47,352 nucleotides of DNA from [Mycobacterium] fortunisiensis (GTDB lineage Bacteria > Actinomycetota > Actinomycetes > Mycobacteriales > Mycobacteriaceae), in contig NZ_VOMB01000003.1 in the NCBI RefSeq assembly GCF_019050325.1, positions 1 through 47,352 on the forward strand, given 5' to 3'. Both the position numbers and the translations under genes were made by a program. Positions 7,602 to 17,123 of the stretch are shown piece by piece (position 1 is the first letter of the stretch; every line of letters starts with the position of its first letter). Below the pieces are notes generated by a model. That model worked only from the letters and a program-made list of their open reading frames with translations, was not told the DNA's origin and did not search any database.

Positions 7602-8816
7602 ATGACTGACATCCCATCTGTCCGGATCCCGGCGGCGCTGCCCGAGGGCGTCAGCCAGGCCACCATCGGGGTGCGCGGCGGCCTGTTGCGCTCGGAGTTC
7701 GAAGAGACCTCCGAGGCCATGTATCTGACCTCGGGCTATGTCTACGAGTCGGCGGCTGCCGCGGAGAAGTCGTTCACCGGGGAGATCGACCGCTTCGTCT
7801 ACTCCCGCTACGGCAACCCGACCATCTCGATGTTCGAGGAGCGGTTGCGGCTGATCGAGGACGCACCCGCGTGCTTCGCCACCGCCAGCGGCATGGCGGC
7901 GGTGTTCACCGCGCTGGGCGCGCTGCTGGGCGCCGGTGACCGACTGGTGGCCGCCCGCAGCCTGTTCGGGTCGTGTTTCGTGGTGTGCAGCGAGATCCTG
8001 CCGCGCTGGGGCGTGGAGACGGTGTTCGTCGACGGCGACGACCTGTCCCAGTGGGAAGAGGCGCTCTCGGTGCCGACGACGGCAGTGTTCTTCGAGACGC
8101 CGTCCAACCCGATGCAGTCCCTGGTCGACATCGCCGCGGTGTCCGAGCTGGCCCACGCCGCCGGGGCAAAGGTGGTGTTGGACAACGTCTTCGCCACTCC
8201 GCTGCTGCAACAGGGCATGCCGCTGGGCGCCGACGTGGTGGTGTATTCGGGCACCAAGCACATCGACGGTCAGGGCCGGGTGCTCGGCGGCGCGATCCTG
8301 GGCGACAAGGAATACATCGACGGCCCGGTGCAGAAGCTGATGCGCCACACCGGCCCGGCGATCAGCGCCTTCAACGCCTGGACCTTGCTGAAAGGCCTTG
8401 AGACGCTTCATGTCCGGGTTGACTATGCCAACCGCTCGGCGCAGCGGATCGCCGAGTTCCTGGAAGGGCACTCGGCGGTGAGCTGGGTGAAATACCCGTT
8501 CCTCAAATCGCATCCGCAGTACGACCTGGCGCAGAAGCAGATGCGGGGCGGCGGCACCGTCATCACCTTCGAGCTGAACGGCAGCGCCGGCAAGGCGCGT
8601 GCCTTCGAGGTGCTCGACAAGCTGCGCGTCATCGACATCTCCAACAACCTGGGTGATGCCAAGACGCTGATCACCCATCCGGCCACCACCACCCACCGGG
8701 CCATGGGGCCGGAGGGGCGCGCCGCGATCGGGCTGGGCGACGGCGTGGTGCGCATCTCGATCGGGCTGGAAGGCACCGAGGATCTGATCGCCGATCTGGA
8801 TCAGGCGCTGAGTTAG
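7602..8816 (+). CDS. metZ: O-succinylhomoserine sulfhydrylase
   Basis: A 404-residue PLP enzyme of the Cys/Met metabolism family that makes homocysteine from an O-acylated homoserine and sulfide. Visible family marks are YSRYGNPT at 67-74, the ATASGMAAV stretch near 93-101, FFETPSNP at 163-170, the PLP-binding Asp194 in VVLDNVFATP and the Schiff-base lysine Lys219 in YSGTKHIDGQGR. The GQGR sequence after the lysine is typical of MetZ. The ATG at 7602 is in a weak ribosome-site context. It lies 20 bp after the rhodanese gene, matching Rv0391. The length is normal for the family. Confidence 0.95.
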   Translation: MTDIPSVRIPAALPEGVSQATIGVRGGLLRSEFEETSEAMYLTSGYVYESAAAAEKSFTGEIDRFVYSRYGNPTISMFEERLRLIEDAPACFATASGMAAVFTALGALLGAGDRLVAARSLFGSCFVVCSEILPRWGVETVFVDGDDLSQWEEALSVPTTAVFFETPSNPMQSLVDIAAVSELAHAAGAKVVLDNVFATPLLQQGMPLGADVVVYSGTKHIDGQGRVLGGAILGDKEYIDGPVQKLMRHTGPAISAFNAWTLLKGLETLHVRVDYANRSAQRIAEFLEGHSAVSWVKYPFLKSHPQYDLAQKQMRGGGTVITFELNGSAGKARAFEVLDKLRVIDISNNLGDAKTLITHPATTTHRAMGPEGRAAIGLGDGVVRISIGLEGTEDLIADLDQALS

Positions 8817-8826
8817 GCGGATTGGC

Positions 8827-9240
8827 GTGTCCAAGGGTTCCGACGCGAAGAAAGCCCGCCGGCGCAAACGGCGGGCCGCTCGTCAGACGCGGTTGGTGCC
8901 CCAGGAGATGGTGGATGGGCTGGCCGATATCCCCGACGCCGTCGTGGCCGACCTGGCCGAGTTCGATCAGCGAATCACCGCGCGCGGCTGGACTTTTGAC
9001 GAGGAAGAGTCCAACGACGATTACGCGGTGTGGTTCTACGAGCCCTCCGGCGCCGAGGTCGAGGACGGCCTGCCGGTGACCTCGCTGTGGCTGGATGCGG
9101 CCGAGGACGGCGCGATCGTACGGGTGGTGTTCGTCGGCAGCGTCGAGCGCTACGAGTTCACCCATGAGGAATTGGCCGACGACGGCGCCCTCGACGTGAT
9201 CGAGGGCTACCGCGTCGGCCAACCGCTGCCCCGGTTCTAG
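8827..9240 (+). CDS. Conserved protein of unknown function, basic N-terminus
   Basis: A 137-residue soluble protein. Residues 1-25 are strongly basic (SKGSDAKKARRRKRRAARQ), while the rest is acidic and mixed alpha/beta with several aromatic residues (DDYAVWFYEPSG, SLWLDA). I do not recognise a domain. The basic tail suggests nucleic-acid or ribosome contact, which is inference only. The GTG start at 8827 follows the metZ stop by 10 bp, so it may be the last gene of the purT-metZ unit. Its stop overlaps the convergent SDR gene by 4 bp. Codon use is like that of its neighbours. Confidence 0.8.
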   Translation: MSKGSDAKKARRRKRRAARQTRLVPQEMVDGLADIPDAVVADLAEFDQRITARGWTFDEEESNDDYAVWFYEPSGAEVEDGLPVTSLWLDAAEDGAIVRVVFVGSVERYEFTHEELADDGALDVIEGYRVGQPLPRF

Positions 9241-10088
9241 CTCTCGATGACGCCCTGGGCGGACCGGGCCCGGTCTTCGTAGCTCTTGCGCTTGGCGGCG
9301 TCGAACTCCAAAAACACCCGGTCCAGGCCGAGCAGCTTGTTCAACCTGCGGCGGCCCTTGGGTGGCAGCATCTGCGCGGCCTGCGCGGTGAACCGCAGCG
9401 GCGGCGGGACGGATACGTGGGTCTTGGGCTTGTTGAGCGTCTTGATGATTGCGGCGGCGATGTCTTCGGGCTCGACCGGCTTCATCGCGCCGGTGGCCTT
9501 GGTGCCCGCGATCAGGTCGGTGTTGGTGAACGGCGGCATGATCACCGAGACGTTGACCCCGTGCGGGGCCATCTCGTCGGCCAGCGCGGTCGTCAGGCCC
9601 ACCACGGCGTACTTGGCGCCGACGTAGACGACCTGGCCGGGCAGCGGAATCAGCCCCGACAGCGAGGCGATGTTGATGACGTGGCCGCTGCGCCGCTTGA
9701 CCATCTCCGGCAGGGCCAGCTGGCAGCCGGTGAGCACGCCGTAGACGTTGACCTCAAGCGAGGACCGGATCGACTGCTCGGTCTCGTCGAGGAACGGGCC
9801 CACCGGCATCACGCCGGCGTTGTTGATCAGGACGTCGATGTGCCCGCCACCGTCGGTGCGGGCCTTGTCGAGGAACGTCGCGAACGATTCGCGGTCGGTG
9901 ACGTCGAGCGGATAACCCGATACCTGGCCGAGCTTGCTCAGCTCGACGACGGCCGAGTCCTGGAGGGCGACGTCACGGTCACCGATGACGACGCGGGCGC
10001 CGTGGGCCAGCAGGGCCTTCGCGGTGGCATAGCCGATACCGCGAGCAGCGCCGGTGATCGCGATGGTCTTGCCCCTGATGTTGTCCAT
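9237..10088 (-). CDS. Short-chain dehydrogenase/reductase
   Basis: A 283-residue classical SDR (NAD(P)-dependent oxidoreductase). The cofactor motif TGAARGIG is close to the N-terminus, NNAG is in LINNAGVMP, the catalytic Ser is in NIASLSG and the YVGAK box supplies Tyr and Lys. The C-terminus extends about 30 residues beyond the usual core and is basic ([11 protein letters not shown]), as in several mycobacterial SDRs of lipid metabolism. I chose ATG at 10088. A TTG at 10112 is in frame but falls within a palindromic operator. The gene is divergent from the methyltransferase gene, and the 20-bp palindrome at 10096-10115 lies immediately upstream of its start. Confidence 0.92.
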   Translation of the reverse strand: MDNIRGKTIAITGAARGIGYATAKALLAHGARVVIGDRDVALQDSAVVELSKLGQVSGYPLDVTDRESFATFLDKARTDGGGHIDVLINNAGVMPVGPFLDETEQSIRSSLEVNVYGVLTGCQLALPEMVKRRSGHVINIASLSGLIPLPGQVVYVGAKYAVVGLTTALADEMAPHGVNVSVIMPPFTNTDLIAGTKATGAMKPVEPEDIAAAIIKTLNKPKTHVSVPPPLRFTAQAAQMLPPKGRRRLNKLLGLDRVFLEFDAAKRKSYEDRARSAQGVIES

Positions 10089-10095
10089 GGCGGCG

Positions 10096-10115
10096 AACTT
10101 TACACGTGTCAAGTT
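10096..10115. promoter_or_regulatory. 20-bp palindromic operator between SDR and methyltransferase genes
   Basis: The sequence AACTTTACACGTGTCAAGTT is its own reverse complement except for one symmetric pair. It lies 8 bp upstream of the SDR start and about 45 bp upstream of the methyltransferase start, so a bound dimer could block both. The form suggests a TetR-type repressor. No regulator gene is adjacent, so the protein would act from elsewhere. Confidence 0.6.
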
Positions 10116-10162
10116 TGGTGCGGAAGGGGGTGGCGGACCTCGGGGTAGCCTCGGCGGGCGTG

Positions 10163-11245
10163 ATGGCGAATGGCAGTGAGCAGCAGACCAGCGAGACCGT
10201 CGACCAGTTCTGCGAGCGGGTCAACTCCGCGATCGACGACGCGAGCCTGGTTCTGCTGCTGAGCATCGGCCACCAGACCGGGCTGTTCGACACCATGGCG
10301 AAGCTGCCGGGGGCAACCAGCGCGGAGATCGCCGCGGCGGCCGGCCTCACCGAGCGCTATGTGCGGGAGTGGCTGGCCGGCATGACGGCCGCGCGCGTCG
10401 TCGACTACGAGCCGGACGCCGCGACATACCGGCTGCCCGACCACCGTGCCGCGGCGCTGACCCGATCGGCTGGTCTCAACAACCTGGCCCGCCTGGCCCA
10501 GTACCTTCCGCTGATGTCGGAAGTCGAACAGAAGATCGTCGGCTGCTTCCGGGACGGCGGCGGACTGGATTACGGCAACTATCCGCGCTTTCACACCGTC
10601 ATGGCCGAACGTAGCCGCGAGGTGTTCGACGCCGGGCTGATCGACTCGGTGCTGCCTCTGGTCGCGGGCCTGCCGCAGCGTTTGGCGGCCGGAGCGGACG
10701 TCGCCGATTTCGGTTGCGGCAGTGGGTACGCCATCGGCCTGATGGCCCAGGCCTACCCGGCCGGCAGGTTCACCGGCATCGATTTCTCGGACGAGGCGAT
10801 CGCCACGGCAGCGGACCAGGCCGCGCAGCGTGGCCTGACCAACGTCACCTTCCGGAAAGCCGACTTGGCCACCCTCGACGAGCCCGCGAGCTACGACCTC
10901 ATCACGGCCTTCGATGTCATCCATGACCAGGCGCAACCGGCGCGGGTGCTGGAGAACATCCATCGTGCGCTGCGGCCCGGCGGGGCGCTGCTGATGGCCG
11001 ACATCAAGGCGTCCAGCCGGCTCGAGGACAACATCGGTGAGGCGCTGGCCACCTACCGCTACACGGTGTCGCTGACCCACTGCATGCCGGTGTCACTGGC
11101 GCTCGACGGCGCCGGGCTGGGCACGATGTGGGGCAGGCAGGTGGCGGTCTCGATGCTCAACGACGCCGGATTCACCGACGTCGAGGTCGCCGAGGTCGAG
11201 TCGGACCCGTCGAACTACTACTACATCGCGTTCAAATCACGCTGA
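10163..11245 (+). CDS. SAM-dependent methyltransferase with N-terminal winged-helix domain
   Basis: A 360-residue class I methyltransferase. Residues about 10-90 form a winged-helix dimerisation domain ([22 protein letters not shown]), followed by the Rossmann core. SAM motif I is [13 protein letters not shown], the acidic end of beta-2 is GIDFSDE, and motif post-II is [11 protein letters not shown]. This layout is common in O-methyltransferases and in putative rRNA or small-molecule methylases, so the substrate cannot be named. ATG at 10163 and GTG at 10160 are adjacent. TAGCCT at 10146-10151 would place the transcript start near 10158, so the gene may be leaderless from the GTG. Confidence 0.9.
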   Translation: MANGSEQQTSETVDQFCERVNSAIDDASLVLLLSIGHQTGLFDTMAKLPGATSAEIAAAAGLTERYVREWLAGMTAARVVDYEPDAATYRLPDHRAAALTRSAGLNNLARLAQYLPLMSEVEQKIVGCFRDGGGLDYGNYPRFHTVMAERSREVFDAGLIDSVLPLVAGLPQRLAAGADVADFGCGSGYAIGLMAQAYPAGRFTGIDFSDEAIATAADQAAQRGLTNVTFRKADLATLDEPASYDLITAFDVIHDQAQPARVLENIHRALRPGGALLMADIKASSRLEDNIGEALATYRYTVSLTHCMPVSLALDGAGLGTMWGRQVAVSMLNDAGFTDVEVAEVESDPSNYYYIAFKSR

Positions 11246-11309
11246 TCCGGAGGGCATGAACCACCCATCGCTGCGCGTTGAGGCGGGCGTGGGTATAGAA
11301 ACGGTGGTG

Positions 11310-11804
11310 ATGTCCACCTCCGTGAATCGTCTGAACTTCGTGGCGGTCGGCCTGGATGATGCCCTGGCCGCCCCGTTGCTGGCCGAGTTGGCCGTGGAGT
11401 ATTCGGGCCGTTATGGCGGGACGGCGGAGCGCACCATGGCCTGGCTGGTCACCGATCCCGGACAGTTCGCCCCGCCCGGCGGCGGGCTCTACATTGGGCT
11501 GCTGGACGGGGTCCCGGTCACCGGCGGGGCCTTCACCCGCTTCGATGACGAGACCGCCGAACTCAAGCGCATCTGGACCGACCGCAATCATCGGAAGCGT
11601 GGCTTGGCCTCGGCGTTGCTCACCCATCTCGAAGGCGAGATCCGCGTGCGGGGATACCGGCGGGTCTACCTGATGACGGGGCATCTGCAGCCCGAGGCCG
11701 AGGCGCTGTACGCGTCGACGGGCTATACCCGGCTGCCTACGCCGATGCCGGCCGAAGGGGAGGGCGCGGTGTTCCCGATCGCGTTCGAGAAGGGCCTGGG
11801 ATGA
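11310..11804 (+). CDS. GNAT-family N-acetyltransferase
   Basis: A 164-residue acetyl-CoA-dependent acyltransferase. The acetyl-CoA pyrophosphate loop is NHRKRGLASALL, preceded by the beta-4 strand AELKRIWTD and followed by the beta-5 region YRRVYLMTG and LYASTGY near the end, all typical of the fold. The acceptor substrate is unknown. ATG at 11310 follows two in-frame GTG codons (11304, 11307), and an upstream GTG-proximal TATAGA at 11294-11299 suggests a possible leaderless start. The end overlaps the ATG of the next gene (ATGA). A longer N-terminal extension is open but has no domain content. Confidence 0.88.
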   Translation: MSTSVNRLNFVAVGLDDALAAPLLAELAVEYSGRYGGTAERTMAWLVTDPGQFAPPGGGLYIGLLDGVPVTGGAFTRFDDETAELKRIWTDRNHRKRGLASALLTHLEGEIRVRGYRRVYLMTGHLQPEAEALYASTGYTRLPTPMPAEGEGAVFPIAFEKGLG

Positions 11805-12907
11805 GTACCAGCAACATTCCGCTGTCGGTCCTCGACCTGTCCCCGATCAGCGCCGGCAGCGACGTCACGACCGCGTTGCGCAACACGGTCGATCTGGCCC
11901 GGCACGCCGAACAGTGGGGCTACCAACGGTTTTGGGTGGCCGAGCATCACTTCGTGGCGGTGGCCAGCTCGTCACCCGCGGTTCTGGTGGGGCAGCTCGC
12001 CGCGGCTACCCAGCGGATCAGGGTGGGCACCGCGGCGGTACAGCTGGGCCACACCACTGCCATTGCCGTGGCAGAGAGTTTCGGCACGCTGGCCGCGTTT
12101 TATCCGGACCGGATCGATCTCGGGGTGGGCCGCTCGGGGCAGAAGCGCGCCGAGGCGGTGCGGGCGAAACCGCGTGAGCCCAGGCCGCCCCGGGAGTGGC
12201 ACGAGATCGACGGGGTGGTCATCCCGGCGCCGTATGACGTCAGCGCCCTGATGCGTGATCCGCGGCTGCGGTCCCGGATGGCGGTGTTGCAGCAACCCGA
12301 AGCGCTCACACCGGATTTCGCCGAACAGGTCGATGACATCCTGGCGATGCTGGCCGGCCGGTACGAGGTCGGCACGGTGGTTCCCGGTGCGGGCGCGTGT
12401 CTGACACCGTGGGTGTTCGGCAGCAGCAAGGGGCAGAGTGCCCGGGTCGCCGCCGCGCGCGGATTGCCGTTCGTGGCCAGCTACCACATCACCCCGGCCA
12501 CCGCGCTGGAGGCAATTGAGGTGTACCGCAACGGCTTTACGCCCTCGGAGCACCTGTCGCAGCCGTACGTGGCGGTGTCGGCCGACGTGGTGGTGGCCGA
12601 CGACGAAGGCACGGCACGGCACCTGGCGTCCAGCTACGGCCACTGGGTGTATTCGATCCGGGCCGGCGGCGGCGCCGCGCCGTATCCGGATCCCGACGAC
12701 TGCGCACCGTTGACCGCCGAGCAGCTCGACGTGGTGCGCGACCGCACGGCAACACAATTCGTCGGAGATGCCGACCAGGTGGCGGGCCGGCTGGCAGCGT
12801 TGCAGCGCGTCAGCGGGGCCGACGAACTCGTCGTCACCTCGGTGACACACCGGCATTCCGACCGGTTGCGCTCCCACCGGCTGCTGGCCGAAAGGTGGCA
12901 TCAGTAG
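11801..12907 (+). CDS. LLM-class flavin-dependent oxidoreductase
   Basis: A 368-residue luciferase-like monooxygenase or reductase with a TIM-barrel fold. Family marks are SVLDLSPIS at the N-terminus, RFWVAEHH near 46-53, and FYPDRIDLGVGRSGQ at about 103-117, where the flavin phosphate loop lies. The pattern fits the MsnO8-like subgroup, which may use FMN or F420. It starts with ATGA overlap on the acetyltransferase gene, so the two are translationally coupled. The substrate is unknown. Two other enzymes of the same superfold, including Fgd1, lie within 2 kb, but sequence similarity between them is only at the family level. Confidence 0.9.
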   Translation: MSTSNIPLSVLDLSPISAGSDVTTALRNTVDLARHAEQWGYQRFWVAEHHFVAVASSSPAVLVGQLAAATQRIRVGTAAVQLGHTTAIAVAESFGTLAAFYPDRIDLGVGRSGQKRAEAVRAKPREPRPPREWHEIDGVVIPAPYDVSALMRDPRLRSRMAVLQQPEALTPDFAEQVDDILAMLAGRYEVGTVVPGAGACLTPWVFGSSKGQSARVAAARGLPFVASYHITPATALEAIEVYRNGFTPSEHLSQPYVAVSADVVVADDEGTARHLASSYGHWVYSIRAGGGAAPYPDPDDCAPLTAEQLDVVRDRTATQFVGDADQVAGRLAALQRVSGADELVVTSVTHRHSDRLRSHRLLAERWHQ

Positions 12908-12944
12908 CGGTTAGGCTTGCCCCGAAGCTGTCGTCACCTTGGGG

Positions 12945-13253
12945 GTGTGTTTGCCGAGTCCACAGGTAATCGTGGGATCGCTGCTCTTGGCAGCGGCCGC
13001 GGTGGTGTTCGGGCTCGGCGTGGCGCTGCGCATGTTCATCGGCCGCCGGGCGGACTCGGCGCAGACCCGGCGGCGCATGCATGCCTTCCGCCGCACCAGA
13101 TTCGCCCGGGTGCTGTTCGGCGCGATCGGCGACGACGAGGTGTTCGACCCCGATGAACTCGACCAGATGGTGCTGATGCCGACGATCGTGCTGGCCTGCG
13201 GACTCTGCCTGACCGGGTTCTTCCTGCTCGGTTACCGCATCCTGCAGAACTAG
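12945..13253 (+). CDS. Small two-helix membrane protein
   Basis: A protein of about 102 residues with two hydrophobic segments, one near the N-terminus (VIVGSLLLAAAAVVFGLGVAL) and one near the C-terminus (IVLACGLCLTGFFLLGYRIL). They are joined by a basic then acidic loop (RRRMHAFRRTRFARVLFG, DDEVFDPDELDQ). The function is unknown; mycobacteria have similar small conserved membrane proteins in this neighbourhood. The start is uncertain: GTG 12945 is given, and TTG 12939 and TTG 12951 are also in frame. A GGGGG tract at 12941-12945 could serve the TTG at 12951. The stop overlaps the convergent hydrolase gene by 4 bp. Confidence 0.7.
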   Translation: MCLPSPQVIVGSLLLAAAAVVFGLGVALRMFIGRRADSAQTRRRMHAFRRTRFARVLFGAIGDDEVFDPDELDQMVLMPTIVLACGLCLTGFFLLGYRILQN

Positions 13254-13990
13254 ACGTGCCGGGCCGCGGCCGCCGCGGCCGCGTCGGCGATCGCGCCGCG
13301 CCAGACGGGCCCGTGCCCGGGCAGCATCACGTCGGTGCCCAGCGCGCCCAGCGTCGTCAAACTGGCCAGGCAGCGGTCCTCGTCGTGGTTGAACAACGCC
13401 GGCAGCAGCGTCGGGCCGGTGTGCCGCAGCAGCGGATGTCCGGTCACCAGGGCGTCACCGCTGACCAGCACCCCGCCGACGAGGTACGAGCAGTGCCCGC
13501 CGGTGTGCCCGGGCGTGGGCACGGGCACCGGAGATCCCGGCAGCCCGGCGGCGACGTCCGGGGTGAGCGCCTGCGCGGTCGGGATGCCGGCGTGGTTCAG
13601 ACCGCCCTTGGCGGTGATGGTGGCGGCCCACTTGAGCCAGCGGGGCTGCCAGATGTTGCGCACCACGTCGGCCGGGGCCGCCTGCTCGAGGTATTCGCGC
13701 TTGGTGTGCCCGAGTTCACCGGTGTGGCAAAACACCGGTGTGCCATGGGTTTTCGCCAGCCAGATGGCGGTGCCGAAGTGGTCGATGTGGGCGTGGGTCA
13801 GCAGCACCGCGGCGATGTCGGCGATGCCGAATCCGAGCGCACGCACCGACCCGATGACGTCGTCGCGTTGTCCGGGGAAGCCGGCGTCGATCAGCAGCAC
13901 CCGCTCCCCGTCGGTCACCAGCGTCCAGTTGACCAAGTCGGTTTGCGCGAAGTGCACATGTTCGGTGATCGCGCTCAGGGCTGCTGCCAT
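13250..13990 (-). CDS. Metallo-beta-lactamase-fold hydrolase
   Basis: A 246-residue MBL-fold protein. The metal motif THAHIDHFG gives the HxHxDH site, a further His is in PTPGHTGGHCSYL, the bridging Asp is in VLVSGDALVTGHP and the last His is in MLPGHGPVW. Members include glyoxalase II, lactonases and thioesterases; the true substrate is not visible. ATG at 13990 is chosen because it leaves 34 bp to the fgd1 start, whereas a longer open frame would run into fgd1. Its position next to fgd1 matches Rv0406c in M. tuberculosis. Confidence 0.9.
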   Translation of the reverse strand: MAAALSAITEHVHFAQTDLVNWTLVTDGERVLLIDAGFPGQRDDVIGSVRALGFGIADIAAVLLTHAHIDHFGTAIWLAKTHGTPVFCHTGELGHTKREYLEQAAPADVVRNIWQPRWLKWAATITAKGGLNHAGIPTAQALTPDVAAGLPGSPVPVPTPGHTGGHCSYLVGGVLVSGDALVTGHPLLRHTGPTLLPALFNHDEDRCLASLTTLGALGTDVMLPGHGPVWRGAIADAAAAAAARHV

Positions 13991-14024
13991 ATCGCGAGTG
14001 TAGGGACTGGAGTAGAACAGAACC

Positions 14025-15035
14025 GTGGCTGAACTCAAACTTGGTTATAAGGCATCGGCGGAGCAGTTTGCCCCGCGTGAATTGGTCGAGTTGGCCGTGC
14101 TGGCCGAATCGGCGGGCATGGACAGCGCGACGGTGAGCGACCATTTCCAGCCCTGGCGTCACGAGGGTGGGCATGCGCCGTTCTCGCTGGCCTGGATGAC
14201 CGCGGTGGGGGAGCGCACCGAGCGGCTGGTGCTGGGCACCTCGGTGCTGACGCCGACGTTCCGGTACAACCCGGCGGTGATCGCGCAGGCCTTCGCGACG
14301 ATGGCGTGCCTGTACCCGGACCGCATCTTCCTCGGCGTGGGCACGGGCGAGGCGCTCAACGAGATCGCCACCGGCTACGCCGGCGAGTGGCCCGAGTTCA
14401 AGGAGCGCTTCGCTCGGCTGCGGGAATCGGTCAAGCTCATGCGTGAGCTGTGGCTGGGCGACCGCGTCGACTTCGACGGCGAGTACTACCGGCTCAAGGG
14501 CGCCTCGATCTACGACGTGCCCGAGGGCGGCGTGCCGGTCTACATCGCCGCGGGCGGGCCGGTGGTGGCCAAATACGCCGGCCGCGCCGGTGACGGGTTC
14601 ATCTGCACCTCCGGTAAGGGTGCGGAGCTGTACAAGGACAAGCTCATCCCCGCCGTGAAGGCCGGCGCCGAGGCCGCCGGGCGCGACGCCGAGGACATCG
14701 ACCGGATGATCGAGATCAAGATCTCCTACGATCCGGACCCCGAGCTGGCGTTGGAGAACACCCGGTTCTGGGCGCCACTGTCGCTGACGCCTGAGCAGAA
14801 GCACTCGATCGACGATCCGATCGAGATGGAGAAGGCCGCCGATGCCCTGCCCATCGAGCAGGTCGCCAAGCGCTGGATCGTCGCGTCCGATCCCGACGAG
14901 GCGGTGGCCAAGGTCAAGGATTATGTCGACTGGGGCCTCAACCATTTGGTGTTCCACGCGCCGGGGCATGATCAGCGCCGCTTCCTCGATCTGTTCAAGA
15001 AGGACCTGGAGCCGCGGCTGCGCAAACTGGGCTGA
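14025..15035 (+). CDS. fgd1: F420-dependent glucose-6-phosphate dehydrogenase
   Basis: A 336-residue cytosolic enzyme that oxidises glucose-6-phosphate to 6-phosphogluconolactone and reduces cofactor F420. F420H2 then serves deazaflavin reductases, including those that activate nitroimidazole prodrugs. The catalytic residues known from the M. tuberculosis enzyme are at the same numbers: Asp39, His40, Trp44 (SDHFQPW) and Glu109 ([10 protein letters not shown]). It starts with GTG. TAGAAC at 14013-14018 stands where a -10 element for a leaderless start would be, but it matches imperfectly. pta follows 14 bp after the stop. Confidence 0.97.
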   Translation: MAELKLGYKASAEQFAPRELVELAVLAESAGMDSATVSDHFQPWRHEGGHAPFSLAWMTAVGERTERLVLGTSVLTPTFRYNPAVIAQAFATMACLYPDRIFLGVGTGEALNEIATGYAGEWPEFKERFARLRESVKLMRELWLGDRVDFDGEYYRLKGASIYDVPEGGVPVYIAAGGPVVAKYAGRAGDGFICTSGKGAELYKDKLIPAVKAGAEAAGRDAEDIDRMIEIKISYDPDPELALENTRFWAPLSLTPEQKHSIDDPIEMEKAADALPIEQVAKRWIVASDPDEAVAKVKDYVDWGLNHLVFHAPGHDQRRFLDLFKKDLEPRLRKLG

Positions 15036-15037
15036 TT

Positions 15038-15043
15038 TATGCT
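15038..15043 (+). promoter_or_regulatory. -10 element for leaderless pta
   Basis: TATGCT fits the mycobacterial TANNNT -10 and lies exactly 6 bp before GTG 15050, so transcription would begin at the start codon. It suggests that pta-ackA can be expressed separately from fgd1. Confidence 0.5.
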
Positions 15044-15049
15044 GTAGCG

Positions 15050-17122
15050 GTGCCGGAGGGAGCCAAAGCGACCGCGATCTACATAGCGTCCCCTGAGGGC
15101 GACACCGGCAAATCGACCATTGCGCTGGGCATTTTGCAGCGGCTTGCCGCGACCGTCCCGAGGGTCGGGGTGTTCCGTCCCATCACCCGGCTGGGCGAGG
15201 ACCGCGACTACATCCTGGACCTGTTGCTGGCCGGGGCCACGGCCGAGCTGAGTTACGACGACTGCGTGGGAGTCAGCTACCAGCAGGTGCACGAGGACCC
15301 GGACGTCGCGATCGCCGAGATCGTGGACCGCTACCACCAGGTGGCCGAGCAGTGTGATGCGGTGGTGATCGTCGGCAGCGATTACACCGATATCGCCACG
15401 CCCAGCGAACTGAGCATGAATGCGCGCATCGCGGTCAACCTCGGGGCGCCGGTGGTGCTCGCGGTCAAGGCTGCCGACCGGACACCCGCCGATGTCGCGC
15501 ACGTGGTCGAGGTCTGCCTGGCCGAGCTGGGGCACCAGCACGCCCACGCCGCGGCGGTGGTGGCCAACCGGTGTGACCCCGCACAGCTGACGGCGGTGGC
15601 CGAGGCCCTCACCCCGCTCGGCCCGCCCGCCTACGTGTTGCCCGAGGAGCCGGTGCTGGTGGCACCGTCGGTGGCCGAGCTGCAGGTGGCGGTCGACGGC
15701 ACCGTGATCGCCGGCGACCCGGAGTTGCTCTCCAGGGAGGCGATGGGCGTGATGGTGGCCGGTATGACGGCCGAGCACTGCCTGGAGCGGCTGACCGAGG
15801 GCATCGCGGTGATCACCCCGGGCGACCGCTCTGACGTGGTTCTGGCCCTCGTCAGTGCCCATGCCGCGGAAGGCTTTCCGTCATTGTCGTGCATCATCCT
15901 CAACGGTGGGCTCGAGCTGCACCCGGCGATCGCGGCCCTGGTCGAGGGGCTGGGGCAGCGGCTGCCGATCGTGGCCACCGGATACGGCACCTTCGAGACC
16001 GCGAGCCGGGTGGCCGGCACCCGGGGCCGGGTCACTGCGACATCGCAACGCAAGATCGACACGGCGCTGGCGCTGATGGACAAGCACGTCGACGTCAACG
16101 ATCTGCTGGCGCAGTTGAGCATTCCGATCCCCGCGGTCACCACCCCGCAGATGTTCACCTACCAGCTGCTGGACCGGGCCCGCTCCGACCGCAAGCGCAT
16201 CGTGCTGCCCGAAGGCACCGACGACCGCATTCTGCGGGCCGCCGGTCGGCTGCTGCAGCATGAGGTGGCCGAGCTGACGATCCTCGGTGAGGAAAGCCAG
16301 ATCCGTTCCCGGGCAGCCGAACTCGGGGTGGACATCGAGGCCGCCGTGGTACTCGATCCGCGTACCAGCGAGCTGTGTGACCAGTTCGCCGAGCAGTACG
16401 CCGAGTTGCGCCGCAAGAAGGGCGTCACGGTCGAGCAGGCCCGCGAGATCATCCACGACGTCTCGTATTTCGGCACCATGCTGGTGTACAACGAGATGGT
16501 GGACGGCATGGTGTCGGGTGCCGCACACACCACGGCGCATACGATCAGGCCGGCTTTCGAGATCATCAGGACGGCCTCCGGGGTGTCCACGGTGTCGAGC
16601 ATCTTTTTGATGTGCCTCGCCGACAAGGTGCTGGCGTACGGCGACTGCGCGATCGTTCCCGACCCGACGTCCGAGCAGTTGGCCGACATCGCGGTCTCCT
16701 CGGCACGCACCGCGGCCCAGTTCGGTATCGATCCGCGGGTGGCGATGCTGTCGTACTCGACCGGAACCTCGGGCACCGGGGCCGATGTCGACAAGGTCAG
16801 GGCGGCAACCGAACTGGTCCGTGAACGGGAACCGTCGCTGCTGGTGGAAGGTCCCATCCAGTACGACGCCGCGGTGGAACCGTCGGTGGCGAAGACCAAG
16901 ATGCCGGATTCGCCGGTGGCCGGGCGGGCCACCGTGCTGATCTTCCCTGACCTCAACACCGGCAACAACACCTACAAGGCCGTGCAGCGCAGCGCCGGCG
17001 CCATCGCGATCGGCCCGGTGCTGCAGGGGCTGAAGAAACCGGTCAACGACCTGTCCCGGGGCGCGTTGGTGGAGGACATCGTCAACACCGTGGCGATCAC
17101 GGCGATTCAGGCACAGGGATAA
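15050..17122 (+). CDS. pta: Phosphate acetyltransferase (long form)
   Basis: A 690-residue class II Pta that interconverts acetyl-CoA + phosphate and acetyl-phosphate + CoA. The N-terminal part is a P-loop domain like dethiobiotin synthetase, with SPEGDTGKS near 14-22. A DRTGG regulatory domain follows (about 215-320), and the catalytic PTA domain occupies about 370-690, starting [16 protein letters not shown] and containing [10 protein letters not shown] and [16 protein letters not shown]. Long-form enzymes are usually allosterically regulated through the N-terminal domains. It is followed 1 bp later by ackA, giving the acetate-overflow/acetate-use pathway. The GTG start is supported by the TANNNT-N6 arrangement. 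Confidence 0.96.
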   Translation: MPEGAKATAIYIASPEGDTGKSTIALGILQRLAATVPRVGVFRPITRLGEDRDYILDLLLAGATAELSYDDCVGVSYQQVHEDPDVAIAEIVDRYHQVAEQCDAVVIVGSDYTDIATPSELSMNARIAVNLGAPVVLAVKAADRTPADVAHVVEVCLAELGHQHAHAAAVVANRCDPAQLTAVAEALTPLGPPAYVLPEEPVLVAPSVAELQVAVDGTVIAGDPELLSREAMGVMVAGMTAEHCLERLTEGIAVITPGDRSDVVLALVSAHAAEGFPSLSCIILNGGLELHPAIAALVEGLGQRLPIVATGYGTFETASRVAGTRGRVTATSQRKIDTALALMDKHVDVNDLLAQLSIPIPAVTTPQMFTYQLLDRARSDRKRIVLPEGTDDRILRAAGRLLQHEVAELTILGEESQIRSRAAELGVDIEAAVVLDPRTSELCDQFAEQYAELRRKKGVTVEQAREIIHDVSYFGTMLVYNEMVDGMVSGAAHTTAHTIRPAFEIIRTASGVSTVSSIFLMCLADKVLAYGDCAIVPDPTSEQLADIAVSSARTAAQFGIDPRVAMLSYSTGTSGTGADVDKVRAATELVREREPSLLVEGPIQYDAAVEPSVAKTKMPDSPVAGRATVLIFPDLNTGNNTYKAVQRSAGAIAIGPVLQGLKKPVNDLSRGALVEDIVNTVAITAIQAQG

Positions 17123-17123
17123 C

